From NCBI GenBank assembly GCA_011109175.1, contig RDEW01000063.1:187779-251778 (forward strand): DNA of 64,000 nucleotides, in the 5' to 3' direction. The stretch comes from Dicyema japonicum (Eukaryota; Dicyemida; Rhombozoa; Dicyemidae). The notes below the pieces were generated by a model. It was not told the DNA's origin and searched no databases. It saw nothing but the letters and a program-made list of their open reading frames with translations. Shown piece by piece: positions 45,150 through 56,267 of this stretch. Numbering within the stretch: the first letter of the stretch is position 1; every line of letters starts with the position of its first letter. The position numbers and the translations under genes were made by a program.

Positions 45150-47490
45150 TGTCCCTCAAGTCTACATTAATTATTTTTAGGCGTTATGTGGTTCACCAAC
45201 TATGAAGTTTTTGTAATTTCCAGAGGGCACCTCGTTTCAGAAATTATTGGGACGTCATTTACAACTTCAAAAGGAAAAATTTTTATAATTAATATATACG
45301 TCCCCCACCTGGTTCATGTCCTAATAACTATGTTATTTCTGACCTATCTCCACTGTATTTTTGATAACGTTATCATCAGTGGAGATTGATGCAAAACATC
45401 AGGTCAACCATCTGACACAGAAGGAGACTACTACTTTCACTGACGATCATGAACGACCCATCAAAAATACAAGAATCCCTACAGGGTTACCGACTAACCA
45501 ACTTCCACAGATAAATCTCTTTGCTCCCTCTCTTGAGTGCAATAACAACATGGTGGGTCATTTGTGACTCAAACAGTGACCATAATCCGATTTTAAGTTC
45601 AAAGGAGATCTCTTTGGGCTACAAATGTTCCAGTCTCTATAGGATAACTACTGAGAACCTGCAGAGGAACTTGTATCCAGGTAGACTGTCCTGGCAGCAA
45701 GGGAGATTTCAGTACCGACATGTTGTACTAATCTTTTTTCGTCTAATGAAAGCAGTCTCCTTAAAAAAATTAACCAGCCAACGAAAGAAATAAAACTCAA
45801 AATTTGAATTCTGAATCAAGCCCCCCGTCAATAATTTATCGCCCCCATAATAACTATGCAGTAATACTACAAGTAATTAGTATTTTTATTAAAAAAGCAG
45901 TATTGGAGATAATTTCTCCAACTTTATAGGAATAAAAAAGTCCTGAAAACTTAGATGTATTTATTAATGAAGGTACTTTTATCGTTTTAATTAATTTATT
46001 AACCCCGGATACACCGAGAAAGAAGCTAAAGTAAACAACTAATTAAGTGTATCCAGTTTCCACTTCTAGAGTCCATCCAGAATCAACATAAAGGGTAAAA
46101 GACGTCCATACTTGCAGTAGTGGAAACCCCTCCAGTAGAGTGGGGGAGAGCAAATGATCCTTTTTCGTGCCGGCCTGACTCTGGGCGCCACCTAGACAGG
46201 TGGATCACATGACGCCACTCTAATAAGAAAAGAGAGGAAGAACAGAAGAACAAACAGAAACTTCAATCAATCAGCCACAAAGCACCACATGGCGCCATGC
46301 GGCTCACAAACAGAGTCGTACGCCAAATAGTTATCGCTTTTTTTACAGTTTTGGTTTAAACTAACGAATTCAATATCTTTTCCTAGTGAATGGGGATGCT
46401 TGCGTTTTGGGTGTTCTAACAGCGAAATTGATTCATCATTTCGTTAGAAAAATCCACACCATATTGCAAACAAAAGGGTTAAGTGTATCCTCTGGATTTT
46501 GAATAAAACCATTAGCTAAATAGTTACCTTTATATTCTCTTAGTTTTTAACAGATCACATCAAAGAGTTGCACGATTTTTATTTAAATTATTTAAAATTA
46601 ATTTATTTGTAAATAATTAAAAAATCCGTAATTAAAAAATTGCCCTGGTGTAGATGGCATATTCAATAAAACAGACATTAATATCATCTCCTCTGTCACC
46701 AATCCTTTTTAATTTGTTTTTGAGTGATTTCCCCGTACCTATGAATAATAATGACATGCTACTTTCTTTATGCCGATGACATAGTTGTCGCATCTAGGGA
46801 CGTAAATGTCGAACATGCTAAAGAAAGACTACAAGGAATACTAAATAACATATTTGGATGGTTGTGCGAAAATCGATTAAATGCATGTTCCGAAAAGTCA
46901 GTAGTCACTCTATTTACTAAGAATAGAAAGATGGGAACGCTAACAATTGATGTCACGTTAAATGGAATACCTATACCACAAAAGAAATCGCAGAAGATAC
47001 TGGGACTAACTTTTGATACTTTCCTCTGCTTCTCAGCCCATGTGGAATCTATCATATCAACCTGTGCAAAGAAGATCAATTTTGTAAAGGCCTTCCTTTG
47101 GAACTGTGGAAGAATTTATCTGCCAGGTATCGGGACCCTCTACAAGCACTACAAGCCAACAATAGGATATGCATGTGCTGCATGGGGATCTAACCTGTCG
47201 GCAACGAACCTAACAAAAATTCAAGAGATTTAGTCAAGAGCAAAAAAATTACTAGAAAAATATACAGATAAAGAAATTGCCCCCAGAGCACTCGAGTCTA
47301 TCATAGAAGCAACTGGAGGCAATTTCAGAAGAGGAAAGGAAAAAGACCCCCGTCCGTATAGAAAATGCGTGGGATCACGGTCGGAGCATCGAGAAAAAAT
47401 GGTCCGATTATTGAGAGATGCCGGGATCACCTGAATATTAGTTATTGGTTAAGACGGTGTTTCTTTGGCTTAAATAATAATAATAATCTT
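45150..47490 (+). pseudogene. Jockey-like LINE (DAGIT-tail subfamily) interrupted by a SINE
   Basis: Plus-strand element. Endonuclease pieces come first: IINIYVPHL and FDNVIISGD (about 45,280-45,389), then NSDHNPILSS (45,570), the SDH endonuclease motif. After a gap that includes SINE B comes RT palm sequence: SPLSPILFNLFLSDFP (46,690), YADDIVVASRD with intact YADD (46,768), ENRLNACSEKSV, KILGLTFDT, KINFVKAFLWNCGR, YACAAWGSN. After one stop follows RKCVGSRSEHREKMVRLLRDAGIT (split here from its neighbours) with the stop at about 47,434. The 3' tail ends in (TAA)n at 47,474-47,488. Much of the RT fingers is missing. Confidence 0.8.
45995..46320 (-). repeat. SINE family B
   Basis: About 300 bases aligning almost end to end with 51,545-51,895: shared words TTAACCCCGGATACA, GTGGAAACCC, AGCAAATGATC, TTTTTCGTGCC, CAGGTGGATCACATGACG, GCACCACA. 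On minus it begins with a tRNA-like TGGCGCCATGTGGTGC, reminiscent of an A box. It lies between the endonuclease and RT parts of the LINE at 45,150-47,490. Confidence 0.8.
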
Positions 47491-47724
47491 ATCCGCATAG
47501 CTGACAGATCTAATGTTTTCAATTTGGTCTGACGAGAGTTGACTCATACGTGCATTCGATACCTCTTTTATTATGTATTTCTGGTTTAAAACGTCTCCCG
47601 AGTACATCACTTCGTTTATGGTCACAAAAGGGAGACAAGGGTTTTCATTAATCATGAAGCTGAGTAGACGTGCATAGAAGTATGCCTCCGCCTCAATAAT
47701 CCGACCAATCAACCATCTGGCCAT
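47470..47724 (-). pseudogene. Unrecognised coding fragment cut by a LINE insertion
   Basis: The minus-strand ATG at 47,724 opens a frame with good protein character: WLIGRIIEAEAYFYARLLSF, then CLPFVTINEVMYSGDV, then ARMSQLSSDQIENI and SYADKI. The frame ends exactly in the (TAA)n tail of the LINE that abuts at 47,488, so the rest of the gene must have been separated by that insertion or lost. The segment GRIIEAEAY recalls 3-methyladenine-DNA glycosylase but the remainder does not, so I give no function. Confidence 0.35.
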
Positions 47725-47773
47725 TGCTTCCTATTATTGAACTGTGGAGTAAAATATTTGTTTCCATTAATTT

Positions 47774-48067
47774 TTGTGTGATTTTGCCAAACATTGTAAC
47801 TCAGGTCAAATACGTCTGTCTGGAAAGCAAAATTCTGTGTTTCTGATGTCATTGACATTCCCCCAATTGCCTTCAGAAGGGGGAAAGGAAATAGTTCTTT
47901 ATGGTAGAAACATCACTCAATTCATTATAGACCACTGTGTAATCTGTAAACGAGTAGATGTGAAGAGAACTCGACATTTTACCCCAAAATATTATCAAAT
48001 TTTGCTTTGTGGCAATTTTGACTGTCGACCATTGGTTTCTGCAGATATTTGTGGTCGATCAACATAA
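47774..48067 (+). pseudogene. KRBA2-like integrase zinc-binding fragment (locus 5)
   Basis: The frame contains GRNITQFIIDHCVICKRVDVKR followed by FTPKY, which fits the second half of the integrase zinc finger (N-I-T-x-E-x-I...C-x-x-C-x-x-K) found in the KRBA2-like family, and then RPLVSADICG where the core domain should start. The catalytic core is absent. Assignment rests on this one motif. Confidence 0.4.
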
Positions 48068-48639
48068 CCTGTCCTTCAATGACTTAACAACTAAAAGGTG
48101 AACAATTTCCTTCGACTCTATAACGATCAAACCAACGGAGTAGGAAAGTCCAGTAAGTAGGACATTGACCCACATTGACAAATGTTTTTAAAAATAGTTC
48201 TCAGGTATATAAAATAATAGGAAAGAATCCATAAACTGATTTGAGAAATCCCGATATCATTTAAGTAGTTGGGTTTAACGACTTTTTGAGATCTCAGAAG
48301 AATTTCTACACACAAAGGTATCCATTGGTTCTCTTTGATGAGGATTCTTCACTCCTCTAAATTTTCCTTTGGCCTGGATGTCACTACCTATGTAAGATCT
48401 GAATTTGTATCTATTTGCTTCTCCCCCATCTCCGAATATCCAATGGAGTCTAGCTGATATTATTTGTCTTAAATCTTTTGGAAAGTTACTGGACTCTGAA
48501 CCAACCCTCTCTTGAAAGTATGGCTTAGCACAAAGTCACCCAAAGTGAATTATTGAGCACTTCAAGTAAGACTCACACTAATGCGCCTCAATAGGTTCGA
48601 TGAGTGGATTGAGAGCTATAGACTACTACTTGGTGGACT
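48068..48639. other. No gene recognised
   Basis: Short frames only. Confidence 0.3.
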
Positions 48640-48880
48640 CTCGACAGGCCCAGACATTATGCTTTAAACAAAGTCAAGACGGGATTTAGAATTGAATTTA
48701 CTCCTTTCTGTATTCTAACTCGTCAGGACATGTGAACTGATAGAGAACGACACGATTGGTCGAAAATTCATAGTCGGAGATATCAACAGTACGAACACTT
48801 TCGTTTCTAACAACTTTCAGAATGCTACCAATGAACTTTTAGTTGCTAAGAAAACTGACCTAAAAATATAAACTCCGTCC
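48640..48880 (+). pseudogene. LINE endonuclease fragment
   Basis: A plus-strand frame near 48,735-48,870 reads ENDTIGRKFIVGDINSTNTF, where I-V-G-D-x-N-S corresponds to the G-D-x-N motif of apurinic-type LINE endonucleases (compare ILVGDLNAKN at 57,545). Short and broken. Confidence 0.45.
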
Positions 48881-49914
48881 AGAGAACTTCCGGATTGCTG
48901 GTGACTTTGACCGCATTGCCTTCACAGTCCATAAAAGGAATAGTCCTGAAGTCAAATTAGTAGGGAAATATTTATAGAAAACATTGGGGTTGCATACAAC
49001 GCACAAGAAAATGCAGGCAATCGTGTAAATCGATATCCGCGGCCTCAACATAAAAAATATACTTTGATTACCTTTTCGCCTTTTTAAATTCCTAGAGGCT
49101 TTATTGGATCCATCTAACTACTACAATGTCTGAATCTTAAAATGATCCTTTTTTTCTCTACTCCTGTGGAGGGTTCTCATAATAAGGATAGCTGGGAAGA
49201 TAAATCCTACTCGTACCGAGAAAACCAATGTCCGGACTTATTAAAGGGAACTGTTGGCTAATAGGATAATAACAAGCAGAGGTGTAGGCTGGCAAAGAAA
49301 TAGATCTGTTGATACGGGAAAGTTGCAGGCTGGCAGAGACAGGAGTAAAGATAATTATCTAAGCGGTTAAGCAAGCAGGTGGAACACAATAACTAGTCCT
49401 GTCCAATTTTAATCTTGTAGACAAGACATGAGGACGCTTACAGCGAGATGTTCAGATAGACTCGAACTTATGAAGTAGGATGCTTTCGAATCCATCAATG
49501 TTTGGAAATGCGCTACCAATAGGTTTCTTACAATCAAGGCTTTTTATGGCATCTGGGGCAATCCAGTCACGGAATTATATGTTTCTGTTAATCCTTGTTC
49601 CTGCACAAACCAACATAGCAATAAAAGGCGCAACTTGGTTATTTTTACAAGTCTATTTCGATATTAAATTAATCAGTAAAAAATAAAAATAAACATTTAT
49701 AATTAAATAAAATTAATTAAAAAAGCATGTAATTTTACTTTGCTAAATTTAAATTCACTTTTCTCTTGGAGTGTGCTGGTATCACATGATTAGTTAGTTT
49801 AGTGTTACCGTAGTCTTTGCAATTTTTTCATTAGAGTTTATTTGGCTGAGATGATGGCGTCCTTTTACATGCACTTATATCTGATTCAGGTTTGAATTGT
49901 TCTAATGTACTAGC
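48881..49914. other. No gene recognised; one LINE 3' tail
   Basis: A frame at 49,480-49,686 is hydrophobic but unrecognised. Near 49,770-49,820 the common LINE tail appears (GGTATCACATGATTAGTTAG). Confidence 0.35.
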
Positions 49915-51190
49915 TATCCTTACTTTCAATGCCAGAGGACTCAACCACCAGCCGAAGAGGCAGCTACTTTGTCAGGGCTTGATTAAGTAAGGAAGATCGA
50001 TATGCTGCCTTCAAGAGACGAAAAAGGCCTCGCTGGATGGCATGGAGAGATTACAGACTAATTTTACTTCTTGCTGACCGTAGAACTATGGACAAGGGTT
50101 CGCGGTGCACAATGACTTGTCTAATGAACTATAAAGAATCAGTGGCAGAATAACTACTCATCGGACATAAATGTACATTGTCAACGTATAATAGTCTGTT
50201 TTGAAGGATCCTGAAGAGCTGAATGTATTCTGCGAGGATCTCTGACGGAATATAATTGTCCATTACCCCACACGTTCATTGCGGGTGACTGGAACTCCAA
50301 GTAGGAGTGCGAAGGAGATGGGAACGTTTCATTGGAGCATATCGAGGGGACGTAAAGAATTTCCAAGATCTTATGGTGGACTTAGAATGGATAGTGACAG
50401 CTAAATTGTCTACGCTAGACTCGGCTTGATGGACCTCAAGGTGGCGTAAAGGAATGGACGGAATCGGGCGATAACAAGGAAAGGATACAATACGGAAAGC
50501 CTGTACACCTTACCAATGTTACAGGGAGAGTTTCGTGAGTCTACATGGGTCAGGAAAATAACAGAAAAACAATTTCAAAATGTTTCTTCCAATAATGCGA
50601 AGGAGGAACCTGCCAAAGGCACTTGTCTCCCTCAATCAACACGGAAGAACAATTGGGAATTCTGCCGAGAAAGCAGAGATTGTAACCTGTCACTTTGATT
50701 TCTGCTCAATGTAAAGAAAATTCGGACTTTATTTCGAGGATGGCTACAAATTTAAACGCAAGATTACATCAGAAGTGGTCTCCAGAGCGATAAATAAGCT
50801 CAAGGACGTATGTTTTCCGAGACCCGATAATATCAGTTCAAAGTTACTCGAACATAGTCCAATGGAGCTCACAACCTACCAGTATTGTTGAATGATAGCT
50901 TGTGTAGAACCATTCTTGATTTATGGCTTCAAAGGATGGTTTGAAAGTGATGAGAAAAGTACTCTTATAAATCGAGGAGATGTGCTATTAAACTGGCATA
51001 TGGACTTGATTTAAAGTCTAAATTACCGCCAAGTAATGAGAGACGTGCAAGATCCATTGAGGAAATATTGCACCACTTGAAAAAATAATTCTTGTCGGAT
51101 GCAACGGGTCAATAATTCAAAGAGGAGACATGTGGTGTCACGTTATACCAGACCCCATCAACCAGGACAAACTCGTTGGCTTCTCCCTTT
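49915..51190 (+). pseudogene. Jockey-like LINE, endonuclease and RT remnants
   Basis: Starts with the endonuclease N-terminus TFNARGLNHQPKRQLLCQGL and CCLQETK (49,925-50,020), then FIAGDWNSK (50,280), and near 50,770-50,850 RT-type sequence SRAINKLKDVCFPRPDNISS. The frame is broken many times. Almost every indel class is present, so this is one of the older elements in the window. Confidence 0.6.
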
Positions 51191-51544
51191 TTAATTAGTA
51201 ACGAGTTTGTTATGTTAATAAAATTATCCGTTTATCAATTAGTTGTTGTTCTAGGATCCTATAAAATTGGTCGCCATAATTTTTTAGTTTAAAATTCTGA
51301 TGTGCGCTCGCGACATATTGTTATAATCAAAAGCAATAATTAGTTAAATACACTACATGTTACCCACAGCATATGAATGCTTATGATTCAGCTTTTGACC
51401 TGCTCATCACAATCCTTTCTACCAGTTTTATAAATCTAGCTTTCCTCCTCGCACGTCTCCGCAGTTCATCGAGGGAGTCACGGGGTAGAATAGACAGACT
51501 GAGAGTACGATAAAGGCATTATTAGAGAGGTGTCACCACTAAAC
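51191..51544. other. No gene recognised
   Basis: Holds the second GCTCGCGACA word (51,306-51,315). Confidence 0.3.
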
Positions 51545-51895
51545 AAAAAAAACAATAATAAATTAACCCCGGATACAGCGAAAAATAAGTTAACAAATTA
51601 TTAAGTGAATCCAGTTTCCATGTTACAGAAACAGAGTCCTTTAACGTCACACAATTCCATCCGGAACCAGCATAAAAGGTGAAAGACGTCCATTCCTTGC
51701 AGTTGTGGAAACCCATCCAGTGGAGTGGGGGAAAGCAAATGATCATTTTTTCGTGCCAGCCTGACACTGGACGCCACCTGAGACAGGTGGATCACATGAC
51801 GGCACTCCAGTAGGAAAGGGAAGAGAACAGACAAAACAAACAAACTTCAACCAATTGGCTACGTAGCACCACACTACGCCACATGGAGATTTTTA
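51545..51895 (-). repeat. SINE family B
   Basis: The best copy of this SINE. On minus it runs from CCATGTGGCGTAGTGTGG (about 51,886) to CCGGGGTTAAT (about 51,562). The other copies are at 45,995-46,320 (minus), 59,630-59,790 (plus, partial), heads at 23,776 and 32,995, and a 3' end at about 16,147-16,185. Open frames of 80 codons here belong to the repeat and are not genes. Confidence 0.82.
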
Positions 51896-52934
51896 AAAAT
51901 CAATATCTTTAAAAAATGACCGTTAATTCCCAAAGTTATTTAAATAAATAAAAATACATAAATAAAGAGATACGTCCTGTGAGGCTAAATAAAATCTCTA
52001 AAAAATAATGGTAATGCAGCAAAATCCAGAAGAGCTATCTATCTGGATTCTATGTGTCCTCTGAGGGCGGCAACTACCTGACTTGTATTGTTTAATAAAA
52101 ATTTTCCAATAAAAAAATGTGTCCTCTAATAAAATTCATATCAAACTGTCCCAAAAGTTAGTTTTCATGGATGAAGTCTTACATAATATAAAATGGGCGC
52201 AAATTTAGGTTCATAGTCGAACACGATGTCAGAACCCATTTTCCACCAAATCAACAGTAGTCTCAGGTGTGTAGAGTATTACTAACTGAAAATACAACAA
52301 GCGAAGATGTATTGTCCACGTGTTAAATAAATTAAAGCTTCATAAAGATTCTATTTGGATAATACAGAAGTTCTCACACTTCGATGTTAGATTCCCTATA
52401 TACTCAGTACATTGAACCAACAAATGTCTAGAGTTACGCCGTCTGGAGTACGAATCAACCAAAAATGCACTTAAAATCAGTCCTTATTAATCTGACTCTT
52501 AAAAAGTTCTCATTCTCACTACAAGACACTATACCCTCCGAGACCTTGGTAAAGAGAACTGTTCATCTCACGTGAAGTCTCGACTTAAGTGGGTGTTCAA
52601 TAGTGAGTGAGTCTTTGAAAGAATGGTTCCTGAAAAAGACTAGAATGACCTAATAGTCATTTTTCTTGACTCTAATGGTGATGAATAAGCGTGGACAAGA
52701 ATAAGTGTTTGCTATAATAAAGTGTTAAAGGTGATCCTCTAACTACGTATGAATGAGGAGGTCTATAGGCTAATACTTCATCAGTAGATGTAGGACACGT
52801 GGTTGTCATGAGAATATATTACTAGCATATGTTGTATCACTATCAGCTTACGTCACGTGATCCACCAAGTTCTTTTAATTGAGGGATCTGGATTGTACCT
52901 GGGTACCTATTTCATCCAACATTTTTTGTTAAAA
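51896..52934. other. No gene recognised
   Basis: Short frames only. Further candidate 22-nt introns (for example one starting near 52,920 on minus) suggest that exons of the membrane-protein gene at 52,935-53,510 may extend into its right part. Confidence 0.3.
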
Positions 52935-53510
52935 CTAGGGTTTCAAGGAAACTTACTATTGTCGATAAATTGATTTTTAATGATGACTGACAAAAAATTA
53001 TTCATATTAACATTACTCATTTGGTCAACCAAAATAATTTTTATTATTAAATATTTCATTAATACAAAGGGGTCACGAATTCTGGGGTTTTTTGTTGACT
53101 AACCAATTTATGGTGTCATTTATTTTTGAGACGATCTTAGACCTTGTTGAGATTGTCAAATAAACTGAAGGGAATACAACGAGAGACATCACAGATATGC
53201 AGAGATACTAAAATCACACAAGTACGTATACGAATTTTAATAAGCACTTCCAATTGTAAAAAACAGCACAGCAATTCAGGACAGCAAAAAATCCAAAGGC
53301 GATCGTGCACGACCATAGTATACTGGCCTCCATTCTGCTCTGAGCTTCGTAGACAATGAGAAGAGGCATGTTTTGAATCGTATACTTGAGAGAACATCCA
53401 AACAGAGTGAGGGACATTGTCTAAATATAAAGAGGACACTCACTATGAAGATTATGCACGTGACCACATTGGCTGCTCTTATTAACTTTATATGCTCATT
53501 TAAGATTTTA
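52935..53510 (-). CDS. Probable multi-pass membrane protein with tiny introns
   Basis: On minus, exon 53,232-53,420 is joined upstream across a 23-nt intron (53,421-53,443) to AANVVTCIIFI, and downstream across a 24-nt intron (53,208-53,231) to an exon at 53,207-53,104. The result is three hydrophobic segments: VVTCIIFI with MSLTLFGCSL; ILWSCTIAFGFFAVLNCCAV; and LKF joined to YLCISVMSLVVFPSVYLTI. Spacing and the Cys-rich turn resemble the first three helices of a tetraspanin, but no CCG loop is visible, so the family is open. A further 22-nt intron (53,082-53,103) keeps phase but creates TGA at the junction. Another 22-nt candidate lies at 52,935-52,956. The start codon is not clear. Either a gene with a nonsense mutation or one read imperfectly here. 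Confidence 0.4.
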
Positions 53511-53580
53511 TTATATTCCAAAATTTATTTTTGCAGTTCATTCTCTAATTTGACAAAAAACGCCAACTTATTTTTATAGA

Positions 53581-54359
53581 CTAATTCTATTAGTAATGTG
53601 TCGATTTTTTATTACTCATTGCAAAAATGCAATTTTGCTGATTTTTGAGTTATTTACCACAAAACACTTGTTGAATATAGATTTACTATTTTGTATTATA
53701 TCAAGGTCACTCTGGTGGAGAAAACTGTGAGGTCAGTCTTCTATCAAGGTCACTCTGATAGAGGGTCATCTGAGGAGTGTAGGATCGGAGTGAGGAGGGA
53801 GGGTGGAAGGGTTTGGTAACCAGGATCATCCGTACGTATAGAAATACGGTTTATAAGAATCTGTTTTGTTGTTTGTGGTAGTCAACAAGGGCACTCAGCC
53901 AGATCGAGTTATTAAACCTTTAAAACCGAGATCTTAAAGAGTTTGGAACTCGAATCCCTTTCAATCTTAAAGAAGAGATCATTTTAGATGGCGGCAAGCC
54001 ACTGGATGTCTCCAGAGTAAATGGAGTCCATCAAGAAGACAAAGAGTGAAGAAATCCTTCGACCATGAAAATTCAAGGTATGCGATCAATCATGAGGTGA
54101 TTACAAATTAATAACATTTTCTTAAGTCTTTTATTGTATTTCATAACAAAAAATAAAATTCCTATTAAAAATTTAACTTATAAAGCATAATTTTCTCAAC
54201 AACTTCAAAATGATCGAAATTGTCTTATAAGTACATCTCTTAAAATACTCGAATAACACCATTTTATATAAAAATAATAGTTGAGAGTATTTTTGGAAAG
54301 TTGTTAAATGTTACATTCTCATTAATAAACTATGAAAGTAATTTCTACACGGGGGACAT
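53581..54359. other. No gene recognised; short imperfect tandem repeat
   Basis: Around 53,700-53,765 the word ATCAAGGTCACTCTGGTGGAG is repeated once with two changes (split from its neighbours here). The rest is unassigned. Confidence 0.35.
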
Positions 54360-54690
54360 ATGTATAATAATAACAGCCTTTTCACGAGAGCCATAATATT
54401 TATAGCACCGCATAGGCAGGACACACACTTTATTTAAGTAAAGAACAGTTAATTTTAACTAATCGTAGAACCAAGGAATGATCTTCACTTCTTTTTTTTC
54501 TTTTTCTTGTGTGAGTGTCCTTTCTAGACAATCCAGTTCCGCAGTGAGAGCCCACTGATGACGGCGTCACTCGTCAAACCCTTTTAGCATCGTAGATGCG
54601 TGGAACTTTCACCAGGTGAACAGCATCGAGAATCGAACTTGTAACTTTAGTCACTTAAGCCCGACACCTAACCACTATGCCACCAAGAGG
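54360..54690 (-). repeat. SINE family A, near-full copy
   Basis: On minus it begins at about 54,688 with TGGCATAGTGGTTAGGTGTC (A box) followed by CAAGTTCGATTCTCG (B box); the body has the GGTGAAAGTTCC, GGGTTTGACGAGTGACG and GATCATTCCTTGG words and ends near 54,366 next to (TTA)n. The shared end with 7,630-7,800 defines the SINE 3' boundary. Confidence 0.85.
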
Positions 54691-54739
54691 AAATATGTAA
54701 AATAGTATGTATTAAAAAATATGGCCTCATCATTTCCCA

Positions 54740-54805
54740 ACAAGGTTGCCTACTAGTTAGGCGGTACCCTCGTCCCTATTAACTGTGGGTTCGATTTTCA
54801 CTCTG
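54740..54805 (+). repeat. tRNA-like sequence, probably a SINE head
   Basis: It has CTACTAGTTAGGCGG and, 30 bases on, GTGGGTTCGATTTTCAC, which pair as a T-arm. The remaining arms do not fold into a clean cloverleaf, so a functional tRNA is unlikely. Confidence 0.4.
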
Positions 54806-55229
54806 CTAATTCTTGGTCAAATGACTACTTTATGCTATACTTTTTTTAATTCATTAAGTGTCATGGGATCCACCTAACTCAGGAGACTCAGTGCCTAGCC
54901 AAAATAGATCCTTATCATCCACAATGGCGAAAATAGATGGAAATGATGCTGAGAAAGGACAAGTCCCCCTACGACCTTGAGAACTGTTATTAAAAATCAC
55001 TTCTTTCCCTACGTTAAACACAATTTTGTGGGCCTGAAATCATAAGGACTGTGGATGAGAGACCACTGAAATTGGTAGAAAGGAAATCAATCAATTTTTT
55101 ATAATTAGAGTGTGTTGGAAGCCTATACCGAAGACTTTCTTCAAAACTTTCGCGCTGGCATGTCATCTATGATTTGTCTTCCGAACTGAAACCTGTACAA
55201 CTTTGAGTGGGCGTCCTCGGTGGGTGTGA

Positions 55230-56203
55230 ATCGTAATTCATTTCACTCATCCTTAGTGAATATTGCAAAGAGGATAACCCTGAGATTATTGTGAAGCTGG
55301 ACGTCAACGCCTTCAATTCGATGAGTTGATGAAAAAGATCAACTTAAAAAGCCTTCATAAGGTCCTCTTCAGAGCATTGGACAACCCACATGTCGACCTT
55401 AAGTCGTCGACAATTTGGCTAAAATACGGTGACAACTCACCTCGATCGTAGGCGCTGTACACGTATATGCAAGACCGCAATATTTTTTGGGGTCGATCAA
55501 CAAATACATGTCCCCATTGTAAGTCAAGGAGCATGTCGGTTGATCATTTGACCACTCGATGTGGATCTATGCTCTGCCACGACTATGTGTGGAGGCATAA
55601 CGAGGTAGTTAAGAGTCTTCATCTTTTACTATGCAATACGTATGGTATTCGCCACACCAGAAAATTGCGGACTCATAAGGTGCAATCTGTAGTAGAGAAC
55701 ACCAGGGTCCAAATCAAGGTAGACAGTGTTATCTGTACCTCGTGCTAGTCAAGCACAATAAACCGGACATTGTGGTACACGATAAGATGTCTGGCCAAGT
55801 CCTTATCATAGAAGTTGGCATCACGTCTCAAGACCGTTTGCAGACTGTGGAGGTGGAGAAAAAAAGGAAGTATGACTTTCTTGCAAACGAGATGGGGCAG
55901 ATGCTTGGTTGCAAGGTCCTCGTTATTCCTATAGCAATGACGTGGGAAGGAATTGCAACAAAGTACCACAAGGGTTATCTGAAGCAGTTGGGGGTAGATA
56001 AGGAGCTCCAGGCCTATCTACTGTCCACTGTGTTATTGCGGACCCTAGAAAACCTGACACTGGAGTATAGGAGGCAGAGCCCTGAGATGCCATATGGGCA
56101 GAGGGTTAAATTGGACAAGGCGCTCTCGGAGTTGTTTCAGCAACCAGAATCGAACCTGCCTGAGGAGGCTGGCAACAGGCAGGCGAGGAAGGTTGTTGAT
56201 TAA
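55230..56203 (+). pseudogene. R4/Dong-like LINE with RLE domain, decayed
   Basis: RT palm remnant near 55,290-55,325 (VKLDVNAFNSM), then LYTYMQDRNIFWG, a zinc knuckle CPHCKSRSMSVDHLTTRC (55,508-55,562), RRHNEVVKSLHLLLCN, and after a frameshift at about 55,740 the endonuclease: HNKPDIVVHDKMSG, then VLIIEVGITSQD (PD...E-x-x pattern), EKKRKYDFLANEMG, PIAMTWEGIATKYH and a C-terminal helix, ending at a TAA at 56,201. The sequence pattern is that of R4/Dong-type elements and is distinct from the R2-like family at 742-3,003. Only one frameshift disrupts the last 700 bases, so this copy is relatively young. Confidence 0.82.
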
Positions 56204-56267
56204 ATATATTAACTTTTTTATTGTTTGTTAAATAAAGTGGGAACTATTAATACTAATTTGAATTATT

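Noticed and set aside
47650-47724. Possible 3-methyladenine-DNA glycosylase from GRIIEAEAY
   Set aside because: Only this short motif fits; the rest of the frame does not resemble that enzyme.
51522-51843. Two 80-codon minus-strand ORFs
   Set aside because: They lie wholly inside SINE family B and are not kept open in the other copy at 45,995-46,320.
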